From Burhinus oedicnemus (Eukaryota > Chordata > Aves > Charadriiformes > Burhinidae): a DNA stretch of 64,000 nucleotides. Where the stretch lies: positions 273,703 to 337,702 of the forward strand of contig VFFE01006975.1 of assembly GCA_008921705.1 (NCBI GenBank), written 5' to 3'. Shown one piece after another: positions 1 through 12,900 of this stretch. The notes below the pieces were generated by a model. That model was given only the letters and a program-made list of their open reading frames with translations, was not told the DNA's origin and searched no databases. Both the position numbers and the translations under genes were made by a program. The stretch's first letter is position 1. Every line of letters starts with the position of its first letter.

Positions 1-1587
1 CCTGCTCTTTGCAAATGCAAAATTGCATGAAGAGTGCGCCACCAAATCCCTGCCCAGGACTGCAAAGCTGTGAGCAGCCTTCCCCTCCTCTCCTGGTGAG
101 GTTAAACACAGAAAGGGGGGTATGCTTTCTCCTCTCATTTTTCTTCCCCTCTTCCTAAGCTTAAAATCCAGATAGCTGCTACAGAGGCAGTGAAAAAAAT
201 AGTTCCTATGCTTGTATTCCTTTCCAGAGAAGTAAATTTTGTGTGCATGCATGTATGTGCACACACACGCACAAATGATGCATTTTAATTATCCTTATAA
301 ATGATGAGGAACGTGCATCTGGGCATGACTGTGAGCCAGGAATAACGCATTCATTCGCTCACGATTGCTTTATCCCTTTTGACCTTAATTTGAATCCCTC
401 CAAGCTGGATGGTTACATCTGTCAAGGCGGCTGTACCTTAACCTGCTGGGACCAAAAGCCTGACGCAGGGAAACTCTGTGCCATCCGTCTCTGCCTGCGG
501 CCTTGCGTAACCTGATGTTTTCCCAATTCCTCCCTCATCACCCCCACCCTCCCATGTTTCATGTGTTCAATCTGACTTTAAGCAGGGGCTGCGCACATGC
601 AGCGCTGTCCCCTGCCCCTGACGGTGGCCCAGAGCCGCGGTTCTCAGCTGCTGGGGGAAGGACTGGTTGCTGGGGCCACCGTCGCAGGCAGGCAGGCTGT
701 GCAGCAAAATGAGAAGGGTCCCATTAATTCCACCACCGTCATTTCCCTGCCATGCAGCATGGCTGATGAGCTTGACAGCCATCAGACGATGGCAAGACGG
801 AAGGTCAGTTATTGCTAACAATGGCCAAGGAGCTTGATTTAAGTAGCATGACCATGCTATTGTAGAGGAGCTCTGACTCAGTCTGTTCTTTTGCATAGCT
901 TCGCTGCAAAACTTTTCCATTCTGGAGCCTGTCTCCTGCAGATCTTCCCAACCTAATCTGTAAAATGATCCCCCCTTTTCAGTGAGTGACATTTCAGCAG
1001 TTAGTCACAGTCTGAGGCTCTGCAGGCTGTTCTTTAGATGGAAAAGAAGAGGATGGAAAGGGATTGGGGTGAGGTGTCCTGAACCCCATTTTCTAAGAGG
1101 TTTTTTTATAATCAGGGCCACGAAAGTGCTCCCAGTGCCTGAAGGCAACTGGAGAGCCTAAAACTGTATTAGGGAGTTTGCAAACGTGGATTTACAGAGG
1201 CCTGATGCAATGGGGGGTGATTGTGCTGATACTCCAGCAACATCACCGTGTCGTATGCCTGTGATATCCACATTAATAACTGTGAAATCACCCTTAGACT
1301 CCGCTCTGTGTTTGCCCTCACAGTCTGGTCTCTTCAGCCTTGCCTAAGCTCAGTGCTTTTCTGCATCTGCTCTTCCCTTGCCTCCCTCTTTCCTTGCGCT
1401 CCTGTCCCTCTCTCCAGAGCAGGGCTATGGTTAACATCTCCTCCTTGGCCATGGGGAGGGAGAAGAGCTGGAGGTTGTGTCCCAGCCCTCCCCACTCTGC
1501 AGAGCTGCTTTTCGTTCTTGGCTGATAGGAATTAGAAAGCCCCAAATTGGAGCATGTCCCCACCTGAGAGAAGACAATCCTGGGGGT
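1..1587. other. Intergenic, no gene seen
   Basis: Non-coding as far as I can tell. It holds an imperfect alternating TG/CA stretch at about 240-275 and a GC-richer patch at about 580-690. Short open frames lack any recognisable domain. Confidence 0.6.
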
Positions 1588-1725
1588 TATAGAATGGTTT
1601 AGGTTGGAAGGGACCTGAGAGATCATCTAGCTCCAACCCACCCTTTCATGGGCAAGGACACCTCCCACTAGATCAGGTTGATCAAAGGCCCATCTAGCCT
1701 GGCCTTGATGTTTACCACAACCCAC
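1588..1725 (-). repeat. CR1 LINE 3'-end fragment
   Basis: Starts TATAGAATGGTTTAGGTTGG and continues with the CR1 hallmarks (reverse orientation) GGAAGGGACCT, GATCATCTAG, CTCCAACCC, ATGGGCAAGGACACCTCCCA and GATCAGGTTG..CAAAG, then decays after GCCTGGCCTTGA. CR1 is the main non-LTR retrotransposon of birds, usually 5'-truncated as here. It is moderately diverged. Confidence 0.93.
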
Positions 1726-1924
1726 TCTAAGAAGAGATTCTCCAACGTTTTGTGCAGCTTTCCAAGTGGCCACAGTTTATCCTTTCTGTAGCCTGGTGCT
1801 GCCATGAGGATAACAGCTTGCAGCATCCTCACTCCTTCCCAGTAGCACGCTCTGCAAAACCCTGGCAGGGGTGGTTTTCTCAGACTAGATGGACCCTGCC
1901 ATTTTTCTGGCTCTTTCCAAGCAG

Positions 1925-2371
1925 CGCATGAGTGCCGACCTTGCCAGACTGTATCAGAACAAAACAGCGGCGGCTCTTCTCATTCCCTTGTTATTTATTT
2001 ATTTAGAGGCAAGTGACGAAGAGCTTGGCGGTATTCGGCTTCCTCCTCAGGAGGCAGGATTAGCAGAAGGTCCGCTCAGATGGTGTGTGGGACAGATGGC
2101 TGGAGGTAACCTCCAGGGCAATGCTGACTAAAGAGTGCAAACTGCGTGGGGACGCGGCCAAACGGAGGTCTGCGTGGGAGAGCAGAGAGCAGCACCAAGC
2201 CCGTCTGCCGTGCGTACCCCAGCAGATTCCTGTCTTTCTAGCAGTGTGGTCCATAGCGGCACTGCGGGGGGATGGAGGCATCATCTGGCCAGCGCTTCTG
2301 CCCTCCTTGGCAGGAGGAGGTCTGGAAGCAGAGGCTGGGGCTGCTGGTAGACGGTGAGCTGCTGCTCTGCG
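1925..2371. promoter_or_regulatory. CpG cluster (candidate regulatory element)
   Basis: I count 21 CpG dinucleotides in about 447 bp, in moderately GC-rich DNA, while most of the surrounding desert has few. It has no convincing coding frame. It is shorter and less GC-rich than a classical promoter island. Confidence 0.35.
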
Positions 2372-5291
2372 TGCCCTGGCTGGCTCAGCATGTGAGCTGA
2401 GCTGGAAAAGACACGAATGTCTTGATGCTGGGAAGGGAGTGAATCATAAGAAGGATGAAAATCGGGTGATGGTTCCCTCTGGAAGTTGGGGGCTGGAGGT
2501 GGTTACATCATAGTGAAAATTATCTTGAATTGAGAGTTTGGTCATTTTTTTTTTTTCTCTTTAGTTGATTTGTCATTAATACAGCTGCTTTTATGAAGTT
2601 AAATTCCTCAGCTTAAACCTTACATTCTGCATCCAGATGCTGCAATACAGCTGTGACTATTGTCTAAGAAATGTTACCCTTATCCACTTTGTCTGTTGTA
2701 TTGATTTCATAAGAAACTGTGGTGTGAAAACACAGTGCCAGCAAAGCTAGATACAACAGGTTATTTTGCAGTAAAGAGGATAACCAATTGCTCAGTATCT
2801 CGCTCTCTGCTAACATTGCATCTGTTTGAAGTACATTTTTCAGTGAAAAGATGGCTCTGCATGATGCATAAAAAGTCTCATTTCCATCCGTATACCTGGC
2901 CAACAAGGGCTGAGCTGGAATTTGAACTGCGTGGGAGCTTTTAGCTCTCATTTGCTATTGTAAAGGTCATTCCCCCCCACCCCCACCCCCCTCCTCTTAA
3001 AAGAGCTCGTGGCTGTCTTTTTGGAAAAGACACAGTGTAAGGACTGGGGAAAGAATAGCACTTGAAAATATCTAATTGAGCTACAGGAAAATATAATTTA
3101 TGAAAGGAAAAATAACTATTCTAGTCAGTGCATTAACTCATGTCATGACTTTTTAATGGCAGTGTTATAGGTTAATTAGTATCTGTGCCATCCTTGTGCC
3201 TACTAGAGTTATTCACAAGGGATCATGGTCTCATTAGGTAGGACTCCCATAAAGACAATCCTTCTATAAGTGGTTTAATATCTGTGTGCGTGCACGGAAA
3301 TTTTTTGCTCTTATCAGCAGAAAAAGTCAGATACTAAAGCGACCAGAAATGGAAATATTTTGAGTGATACAAAACCTGCACACTATTGAGATTCTACCTG
3401 GGTGTTTAAAGAGGAATTATTTTCTCTTGTATTTTCTTACACATTGGATTTCTCAATCTGCTTTAGGACTGAATTCAGGCACTGAGAGCTGCAAAGTGTT
3501 TCCCTCTGAAAGACCCTGCTTGCACTCCTAGCTCTTGTGCATTAGAGGTAACAGCCAGAACGGCAATGATCTGCCTCCCCTTGAACATCACCGGGTGCAC
3601 GGTGGTAAAATGGGATTAATGTTGCATGGGCCTCTCAGCCCGCGCTGGCTGAACACTGCAAATATCAAAGGTAATGCTATGTTCCTCCTTAGTGCAGAGA
3701 GGGAAAAAGCGGAATGACCTTTTATCTGTGAAAGGGAATGGAAATGGGAGTGTCTGTGTCTAGAATCCAAGAGGCAGAGGGGTCTCGTTTAAATGCTACC
3801 CCTGGCTGGATCTCCTGGTGTAAAACAGAATGGAAGGCTCAGAAAAGCCATGGTTTTTGTGCCTCAGTCATCGTGCGTGTCGCACACTTTTGGCTTGCAC
3901 ATCTCCTCTCTTTCCTTCTCTCTTTGCTTCCCTGTAGCTCAGAACTGCCCCGTTCTCCAGAAGTAATGGGGTGGATGGGATATCACAGCAGAAAATCTTG
4001 ATTTCTGCTGGAGCTTCCCAATTGATGCTGGTCTCCACCATGCTGGTGGAAGGATCTCTGCTCTGTTGCCCAGCAGGTCTGGTTCCCAGAGGGCCTTGCA
4101 GCTGGAAAAGGGCTTCCCACATAAAAAAGTGAGTATTGCCACCTTGGACCACGTATCTTTGAGAGAATTTGTAGCAATCCACACAGATAATTAAGAGGAT
4201 TGTGTCTGAGAGCTTCTTTGATGGAATTTCTGTGACCAGTGTCAGAGGGATAATTAAGCACAATCCAGAGGACAGCTGTGCACCCTCTACCAACTAGGCA
4301 CCTGGAGAAGCCAAGGCTGGGTGAATCTGGATGGTCACCTACCTGCCTCTGATCTCCCAGGTCTTATCTGTCCCGGGCAGGGATGAAGTTTACCTTGCAG
4401 TATATCGGTGTCTCCCAGACATGCTTGCACTCTGCCTTTGCCAGGAACTGGGGCACAGCACCAGGCTATGTGAGATGTCATAGTTTCTGGACTAGAGGTA
4501 ACTCATATTTAGCCAGTCTCTGCAGGTGGAGTGAATATACAATGACTTTGCTGAGAGATGGTAAAAAGAGCTTGGTTTACTGTTGATCCTGCTAGACTCA
4601 GGCTGGGGTAAAAAGCCTTAAACGTTAAAACTATTTGTCAGCTTGTTTTCCTTGGAACAGTATAGACACCTCTGAAAGGAAAAAAAAATATCGCAGGGAA
4701 GTTAATTTAATTTTTTGACTACTGCAGTCTGCTTCACAGAAGATCTCTTAGGACAAAGAATCCATGAGATTTAGAAAAACCACCAGCAAAATCTGTTTTT
4801 TCCTGTGCTTTCACTGGGAAGGAATACTTTCCAAGATGACAGAAACCATAGCTGCATCTTCTTTTGCATCTTGAAAAGCAGATCACAGGCAAGACCACAG
4901 GAAATGGTGACCACTTGGTTCCTGGAGAGAAGCCCAATTGTTTCATTAAAGAAGAGTTGTCACATGCTTGTTTCTTAAATCCTGCTAAATACCTGCTTAG
5001 CAGCATTATTGACAGGCTTTTCTCATGAACATTGAGCTGTTAAGCTGCTCCTAGTTTACAGCAAGAGGTTAAAGGATTTCTCAAAGCTCCCAATGAAAGC
5101 CTTACTAACTGGATTAACTGCTAACATGGATTTAGGCTTTGAGTCAGATTAACCCCCATTGCTCAAAGTAGGTTCTTCTTGTTCATCTTTCTTCCCTTTT
5201 TCTTCTCTTTTTCCTCCCAGCTTTTCCCTTTTTGTTTGTCAGGAATAAGGGAAAAAATAAGCCTCTGTGCTTGTGTTTGAGCAGTGGGACA

Positions 5292-5369
5292 CGCTCGGGG
5301 GCCGGGGAGGGAGGAGGCTGCTGCTCCCGGGATGTGACCTGCGGCTGGAGCAGCAGCGGAGACTGAGCC
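5292..5369. promoter_or_regulatory. Short GC-rich segment
   Basis: About 80 bp with six CpGs and runs such as CTCGGGGGCCGGGGAGGGAG in otherwise AT-rich DNA. It may be a small regulatory element or the remnant of an older GC-rich insertion. Confidence 0.25.
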
Positions 5370-6874
5370 CACTGGGCTGGGCACTTGCCTGGTCCCTTCA
5401 GGTGCTACTGTTTCTGCAGAGCCTTTAGAAAATGGGGGTAGCTATGGTAAGAATAAGGAGAGTTATTAATTGGCCTGCAGATTTGGCTTCTGCTTGCCAG
5501 CACGAGAATCATGAACCCTTTTATGAAGTGATTTAACTCTATACACACCTGACTGGGCAGTTAGCAGAGAAAGCAGCTCAAACAGGATAATCCATGGTCT
5601 TCATAGCACCAAAGGCCTGCAGTTAATCTAATTTAGGCTGTAGTTAAATGTGTATTTCTTTAGCATCTTAGGAGGACTTCGGCACCATCTGCGCTCCTGC
5701 TTTTGGCTGATTGTTTCTGCCATGGCACTGGTTTCTGAGCTAGTTCATGCATTTGTATGCAGGTCTACGGTCAAACTATCTACTGCCCAATTTAGAGGCA
5801 TTTTCCCCTCTCTGTGTAGTAACGTGCCCACCCACAAGCAGTCTAGATCCCTGATGAAGGGATGAATTCGGCAGCCCCACTCACTGCTCTATGAAGGCTG
5901 TGGTCCTGGAGCTGGTCCCTCAGAGTGAGGATCTGCTCCGGCCCATTTCACAGGACCTGCAGCACAAGAATCTGTTAGCAAATGCTGAAGGATGGCAGGG
6001 GAAAACAAACAGAGACATAGGCTGGAAGGAGCTGGAAGAAACCGGGGCGCAGCAATGTGGTTGCTCTTGCCTGGCCAAACTGGCATGTGAGTTGATTCCC
6101 AGCCCAGAAAAGAGATCAAGGAATTGAGCCAACACTTTTTCTGTTTCTCCGTCATCTGCTCACTGTGCAATTCAGACCTCTCAATTACCTTTTTTTCCCA
6201 GTGTATGACAAGCGATGCAATGCCACGTGATGTTTAGCACACCAGGGGCATGGCACTGTCTGGCCCATGCAAGGAGTCATAGTGCCTGGCTGCCCCTGGG
6301 GAGTCAGTCTTGTATGAGGACCACTCAGAGCCCTCCTCAGGGTGGCGGCATGTCCCCAGGGATGGAGCTGTCATTTTCATTTAGCTCTCTCTGTCTGCTA
6401 TGCTGGCTCGGACCTAACCCAGCTGGCCCAGGACCATGTTGCTAAACAGAGACTGAAATATAAGAAACTCCTGCACAGTGTTTGTCCCCCATTTAATATC
6501 ACCCACGAACGTGTCCAGTGGCTGGCAGCCCTGGCTCTCACAGTATGACTGAGTTCCTGTACTTTTCAGACCATGCTGTTTCTAAGCTTGCTGTCTGATG
6601 ATGCCAGTGGGTACTCAGGAGGTCTAGCAGTCCCCCTGCCTTTCTCTGGATTTTATGGGAGTTTTATGCATGTCTGCTCTGTTTTGTGGCCATCCCCCCT
6701 CTGAAAATGTTCAGACTCTGCTCCTCTAAAAGCCATCAGCAGGATACAGACAACCCTGCTTTCTCATTTCCCTTGAACACTGATCAGCTCTCCCTTGCAC
6801 TTCTTAATCTCACATTCTCTCAGTCCATCCCAGCTGCCTTCATTCCCATCTAATCCATTTTATCTGATTTATCT

Positions 6875-6960
6875 GGTTTCCCCTCCACCTTCCTTCTCCC
6901 CCCCTCCCTGTCTCTTTAATCTCCTATCCCACCGTCTTCCCTTCTCCCCAGAGAGCGGTT
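6875..6960 (+). repeat. CT-rich (polypyrimidine) tract
   Basis: Almost entirely C and T on the + strand, e.g. CCTTCCTTCTCCCCCCCTCC, within a wider pyrimidine-biased stretch from about 6785 to 7030. The 111-codon S/L/P-rich open frame across it reflects this bias. Confidence 0.75.
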
Positions 6961-9900
6961 CCTCCTCCTCTTTCCTCCAGCACATCAGGCTTCTCTGCTT
7001 TCTCCCTGGTCTGCACCAAACCTTCCGCAGCTGCTCAGCATCAGCCTCGTCCTGCCTCATCACTGACAGGGTAATCTCTCACAGCTTTCCTTTACTAATT
7101 TCTTCCCACACCTTGCTACACATCCCTTAGGGGAAACCAGGTCACTCATTTTGTGCTTTCCATCAGCAAATGCCAATTTCTTCAAGACAATTGCTCCAGG
7201 TGTGTGACACAGCTAATGCTGTCACCCAGAGGCAATGGTTCCCTGCAAGACCTCTGACAAAGGTGTCGGGTGGTGGCATTGCCTGTCTGCCCCCTGGCTG
7301 GTCTTGCTCTCAACACGTGCAAGGGTCTCCTCTGGAAAATTCTCAGGCTTGGACAGAGCCACATTTCTCTCTCTGCACTGTTGGTGGACTTATACATGCA
7401 GTTGAGAGCCATCCATATCCTGCCTTTTCCCTTTGGACATCTGAATGCTTATTTGTGGAATTCCTTATGGTTTGACACTTGGCGTTTTACAGCACAGGCC
7501 TGTCATATCCCTTTTATATCAGATGATAAAAATAATGTTTCCTAGCCCTACAGCCTGCAGTGAGACTGGCCAAAGAAAAGGGAGAAGGGGAAAAATAAAA
7601 TAAAAATCTATCAAATAAAAAGGCTGGAAGGAAGTGGGCTGGTTGTGGGGCACGAGGGAAGGTTATCCCCTATGATTTAGTGCAGTAACTGGAAACGGTT
7701 ATGAGCAGATGATTGGGAATGTGGCAAGATACTGCCATAGCCCTTAACTTAGCAATTTCCTCCTGGGGTACAAATTCACCAGCCCCATCACAGGCATGAG
7801 AAGAGAGAAGTTGTAACCTGGATCTTTGTTTTTGTTCTCACAGTTACTCCAGAGCTCTTCTGAGCTCTGTGCAAGTTGAAACAACCTTAAGTTTCTCCAG
7901 CTTATTCTCTCTACTCCTTTAATTCCCCTTGAGCCAAGGGAAGCAAAATCTTTGATGCATTGACAAGAGTTTGCTTCCCACTGCCTGCCATTGAAATGCC
8001 CCTTTGCTGAAGATGCATGGGCTCTGCCTGGGGAAGAGCCCTGCCTTCAATTGCACAGCAGTCGAGAGGCCCCCTGCCCTCCTGATCTTCTGAAGGGCCT
8101 GTTTTTGAAGCCGCTCCTCATAGCAACTGTGGCATAAAAGCACTTGAGTGTGACTAAGTATTGGCCTTGATGGATTTCCTAGGTCTAATCCCAGGCGCAT
8201 TACAAGAAGAATGACGAATTTTAACAGCAAATCAGACACTTCCTGGTGGTTCCCTCTGAGGGAGGCACCAGGCAGAGCTACCAGCTGTGAGATCTGATAA
8301 CGGGCTCTGGTCATCTCTCTGCTTTTGTAGACAGCACAGGGTTGTCAGTTAAGTACTTGCTTGCATAAGGAGACATTGCATTTGAGATCTCAGCCTCTTG
8401 AGCCTGGCTTCTCTCTGCCTTATGTCCCCGTGGGTTTGTTACAGGACAACCTTCTGGCAACCCTGCCTGTTAACAACAGAGGCAGCTTCCACCAAAGATG
8501 AATTCTCTTCCTCCAGCCAGATGGAAACACAGATGAGGTGGCATGTCAAAGCTGTTGGGATTTCTCCATGCCACCTCCCACTGCTCAAAGACCCATCATA
8601 CTCCCATGACTCCGTTGTGCCCATAGGAAGTAATCTAATATTTTCATCCTTGGAACAGGACTGACTAAGTCATGAGGCCAATTTCCTTGTAGTCTGCTCC
8701 CCCAATGCTGATTTACATAAGTGCTTTATATTAGTAAAGTGTGCAATTTGTGATATTTCATCGTTAAGAAACGTCTGCCAGGTGTTATTGGTTTGGTTTT
8801 TGGCATGTAATGGCCAGGTTAGCAAGTACTAATAGATGGCTCTCTGACCATCTTCAGCAGTCACCTTGCCTACTTCTTGCTGACACAGTTCTTACGGTAA
8901 TTAATGAGCTGGCACATTCCTGGGAGCCTTGTCAATGAATTAATCTCTGCACAGAGGGAACAGCAGAACACAGGTTCCTCTTGTTGTCTCTGGCAAACAG
9001 GGGAGACAGAGAACCTGCAGGCAGGCTGGGAGGGTCTGTGTAAGGAGTCGCTGCTTCGGGGGGGGGCTGAAATTTTGCATATTGCATATGTTGTGTATAC
9101 ATCTGGTTTTATCCTCTTGTGCTTTCATGTGTCTGATTAGAGTCTCTGAAGTGGTTACTTTGCCTGGCAAGGGAGTGCAGTTCATTACTAACTTGATGCT
9201 GCAGGAGCAGAGAAGAGGTTCAGCTCCATCAGTTCTGTGAAGGCATCTGTGTGGAAGCATTTTGTCCAAGTAAGCAAAGAAAGGTGGGATCTAGAAGGAT
9301 GATCAACCCAAGGAGCTTGTTCTTGATAAATTGTATTTCATATTTGATCACGTTCTGGGGCAGAGGCTGGAAGTGAAACAATGAGGGAAAACACTACCTC
9401 CCTGTAGGGCTCCAGACATACGCTCTATCACCACTGGAGGAAAGGTGTCCATAAAGGCAGCAAAGTAACATGCCTTTCCTCCTCCCAAGCTCAGCAGATT
9501 TTAGGGAGCCCTGTGGCCTTGCACCGCCATCCTTCTCTTTTGTATCTCATTATGCTCAGAAACTCAGCAAACTTAAAAGAGCCTCTCCAGGCAGCTTCTG
9601 GCTAACTCTCCCCAAGGACCACATCACAGTTGACCTTGTGCTGCTCCCATACTGCAATTTTTTAAAAAAAAAACATTTGTCAAAGCCCCTCAATGAACTA
9701 TCACTAAGGGTGGGGAAAGATGAATGAGTGGTGGTCTCTGAAGTTTTCTCCAGTGTGAATAAAGCAGAAAACATAAATGTGAAGAATTTGTGGCTAAAAA
9801 CACAGAGCTCTACCTTGAGACTTCATTGGGGTCTGAGTCTCAGTTGCCTTCCTTGAGCCATCAAATGTTAACAGGTGTTGTTTACTCTTGATAAAGTTTG

Positions 9901-12900
9901 AAGTAACTCTGAAACACCTAGCACTGGGTCTTTGCTTGTGAATCGTCTGGGCAGAAGGATATTTAACGTTTAAGTTTAGGAGCTGTTCCTTGATTTAGAC
10001 AGAGTACTCAGCTAGTAACCTGGTTTCTGGTCAATGTTGTATTAGAAGTCCTAGGGCTGCTGGTATTGATCCCAGTATTGGCCTAAAGTAACTCATACCG
10101 CTGTTAGGAAAGAAAATGTTATATTTGCTTGAGGAACAAGGTGATCTGTGAGAGTTAAGAAACGGATGTTTCCTTAGAGCATCTAGGATTGAGACATGGA
10201 ATTTTTCATCTGGTTTAGTATTTACTTACTCTTTCCTCTCTAGTTGCTAGTCCCAACCAGCCATGGGGAAAACTCTTAAGGCTATGGCATATCTCTGCTT
10301 ATTTCACTGTCCAAATGATTGGAAAATGGTCTGAGCCAAGGTCAAGTCCATCCGAAGATAATGGGGGGATCGGCTTAGGTAAGGAAAGGATGAAAACTGG
10401 CTACGGTTCTGCGCTGAAGCCACTGACTAAGCTGTCAGGAGACAAGTTTGATTATTGCCTGCCTGTGGGATACTGGCTCTCCCTGGGACTGTGCATGTTT
10501 TGCTTTCATTGTCACCAAAGACATCTCAGTGGTGAAAACAAAAGAAAAGTAGCATGACTGGTTTTTATAAAAATATATTTCCCATTTCAGTTGAAAAGGG
10601 AATCCCCCAGGCCTTTACTTTTCTAAAATCATCCAGGTGCATCAGAGCATTTCCAAGCCAATTTGTCATCATTTCAATGACTGACTGACTGTAGTAACAG
10701 AGAGGACGGTGCGATTGGGTGCTAACCCTTTCATGTACAGGTCTGTTTTATCCAGCTCAAACCCACAGTATCAGAGGGACTTTCACAGTGTTTCTTCAGC
10801 TTTAGTGGATTAGACTGAGCTGGATTCTGTACCGATATTTCAGTTGTATTTTTATTAATGTAGAATTACACTAAAATGTCAGCTGGAAGAACACATGAAT
10901 ATTGCAATTAGACCTAAGGACATTATTATGGTCAGTGACGCAGCTAACACACACATGCCCAGTCCAGCATGGATACAGTGACTGTCTTGCTCTGCTGAAC
11001 TGCTAAACTATTTTTGGTTCACATAAGTGCTTTGAAACTGCAATGATAGACAAATCAGAAATTTCTACAGAGAGCTGAAACATTTATCTACCTCTGCCTT
11101 GATACTGCAGAATCCCTAGAGATTTATGGTAAATTGATCTCATTTGTGACCCCAAAGAAAGAGGTAGATACATCCCAATTTAATGGCTGAATGAAGTTCC
11201 TCTAATGTGTTTCCTTCTTTTGGGAAGTATTCACAGCACGGGGTGTTACCCAGCTAATTTAGATGGCAAAGCTGGTCAGTGGCAAGAAACAGGCTCCCTC
11301 TGTAGTCCTGAATGTGAGAGTGGTGTGTCTGGAGGAAAACTCTGAGCTGAGAGGTGGCTCGGCTCTTTCAGATGAAACTTCCCACAAAGATCTGTTATGT
11401 GGCTGTGAGTTAGCCAACCAAGCTTCATCTTCATGAAGAGAGGAAGGAAACTTGCCAAAAAAAAAGCAATATGAGCCAATAAAATAAAAATGTTCTGGCA
11501 TCCCTCATGCTACAAATAACGTTGTGTGCCACTTACATTAAATATCCTTTTTAGGTTACAGAAGGCTATGGCTAGTTGCTTCAGTTGTATCACACAGCAC
11601 AGAGTTCCAGTGGTTATTTTTGAACACTTAAAAGTGTTTTCTTTATAGGTCTTCTAAGCAATTTCTGTTTTAATTGTGCAGATTGTCCCAAACTGCTTTC
11701 TCAAATGTCCGTGAAAAATCAGAAGTGCCAAATATGGTATTCTATGTTCATGACCACGCCTGTGCTGCATCATCTCATTCATCTTTCTGATTTCTATTCA
11801 ATAGCCATCATCTCTGTAGCTTTTCTCCATGGAGAAAAATCTCTATTATCCTTACAATAGTTTTTGAAATTGTGTTAATTTTTTACCATTTCTTCTTGGG
11901 TTTATGACACAGATCTGATCACAGCACTCACCAAGGAAATTACTCGTTGTTTCTCTAGTGTGCAGCACATTGGTATTTTCTGTATCCCAATATTTGGACT
12001 CTGGAGCAGATGTTTAAACACCACAGATGTTTTGAGCAGATGCATTAGAGTGTTTGATCATGCTGAGCTGATTGAAATGACCTTTGTGTTCTCAGGCCTT
12101 CTTTCCCTTACCAAATGTTACCGTGAGTTTAGATCCTTTCGGCAAACTATCCCAACCCTTGCCATTATCTACAAAACACATTGTCTGAGGCTGTGCTGAC
12201 CATTTCTCTCATGAGATCTTTCAAGTCCTGTTTAATTCTCTATTCCCCTGTAGATTTTACCATTTCGTTATTCATTCTTTTGCTTCTAGAAGCTAATAGA
12301 TATTTCCAGACCTTGCACTGACCATAAGGCTTTTATGGTTCTCTTTTCTTCTACCTTGAAGACTGGCCATACAAAATTCAGGCAAACTCAGTGTGGCTCT
12401 TTGTCTCCCTCAGGTGACTGGCACAAATACCAACCTCCATGCAATTATAATGTCCTCCTGTGAACTGAACCCTAAGATGTGCTCTTCCCCTTGAAGAAGC
12501 TCATCCGTATTTTTTCTCGTATTTCTTTGGGAATATGAATCTGCAGATTTTTAAAAAGAGGCTTTATTCCTTGCCTGGAAAAGTCAGGATGAGAGGATGA
12601 TGGCCTCAGACTCTCCTCTGACATTGCTGCTTGGATAGATAAAAGGTATGAGATGGCTGCTCCAGACCCAACATTTTCCAAGACATTATCTCTAACCCAT
12701 CTTACTTCCTAGCAGTTTGAAAAATTGTACATTTAAAATTTATGCCCAGATCTGTCTCAATAGCTGTCATTATGAGAGCCGACCTTGCTGAATGGCATCT
12801 GGGGGGAGTGAAGGTAGCTGTGCTGCTTCTAACCCAACCTGCTGTGTCCTCACAGGGCTGTGGGGCACTGGGTGGTCTCCTTGGTCTGGCAGTCTCTTCT

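Noticed and set aside
6795..7130. 111-codon serine/leucine/proline-rich open frame
   Set aside because: Explained by the polypyrimidine tract; no domain or conserved feature.
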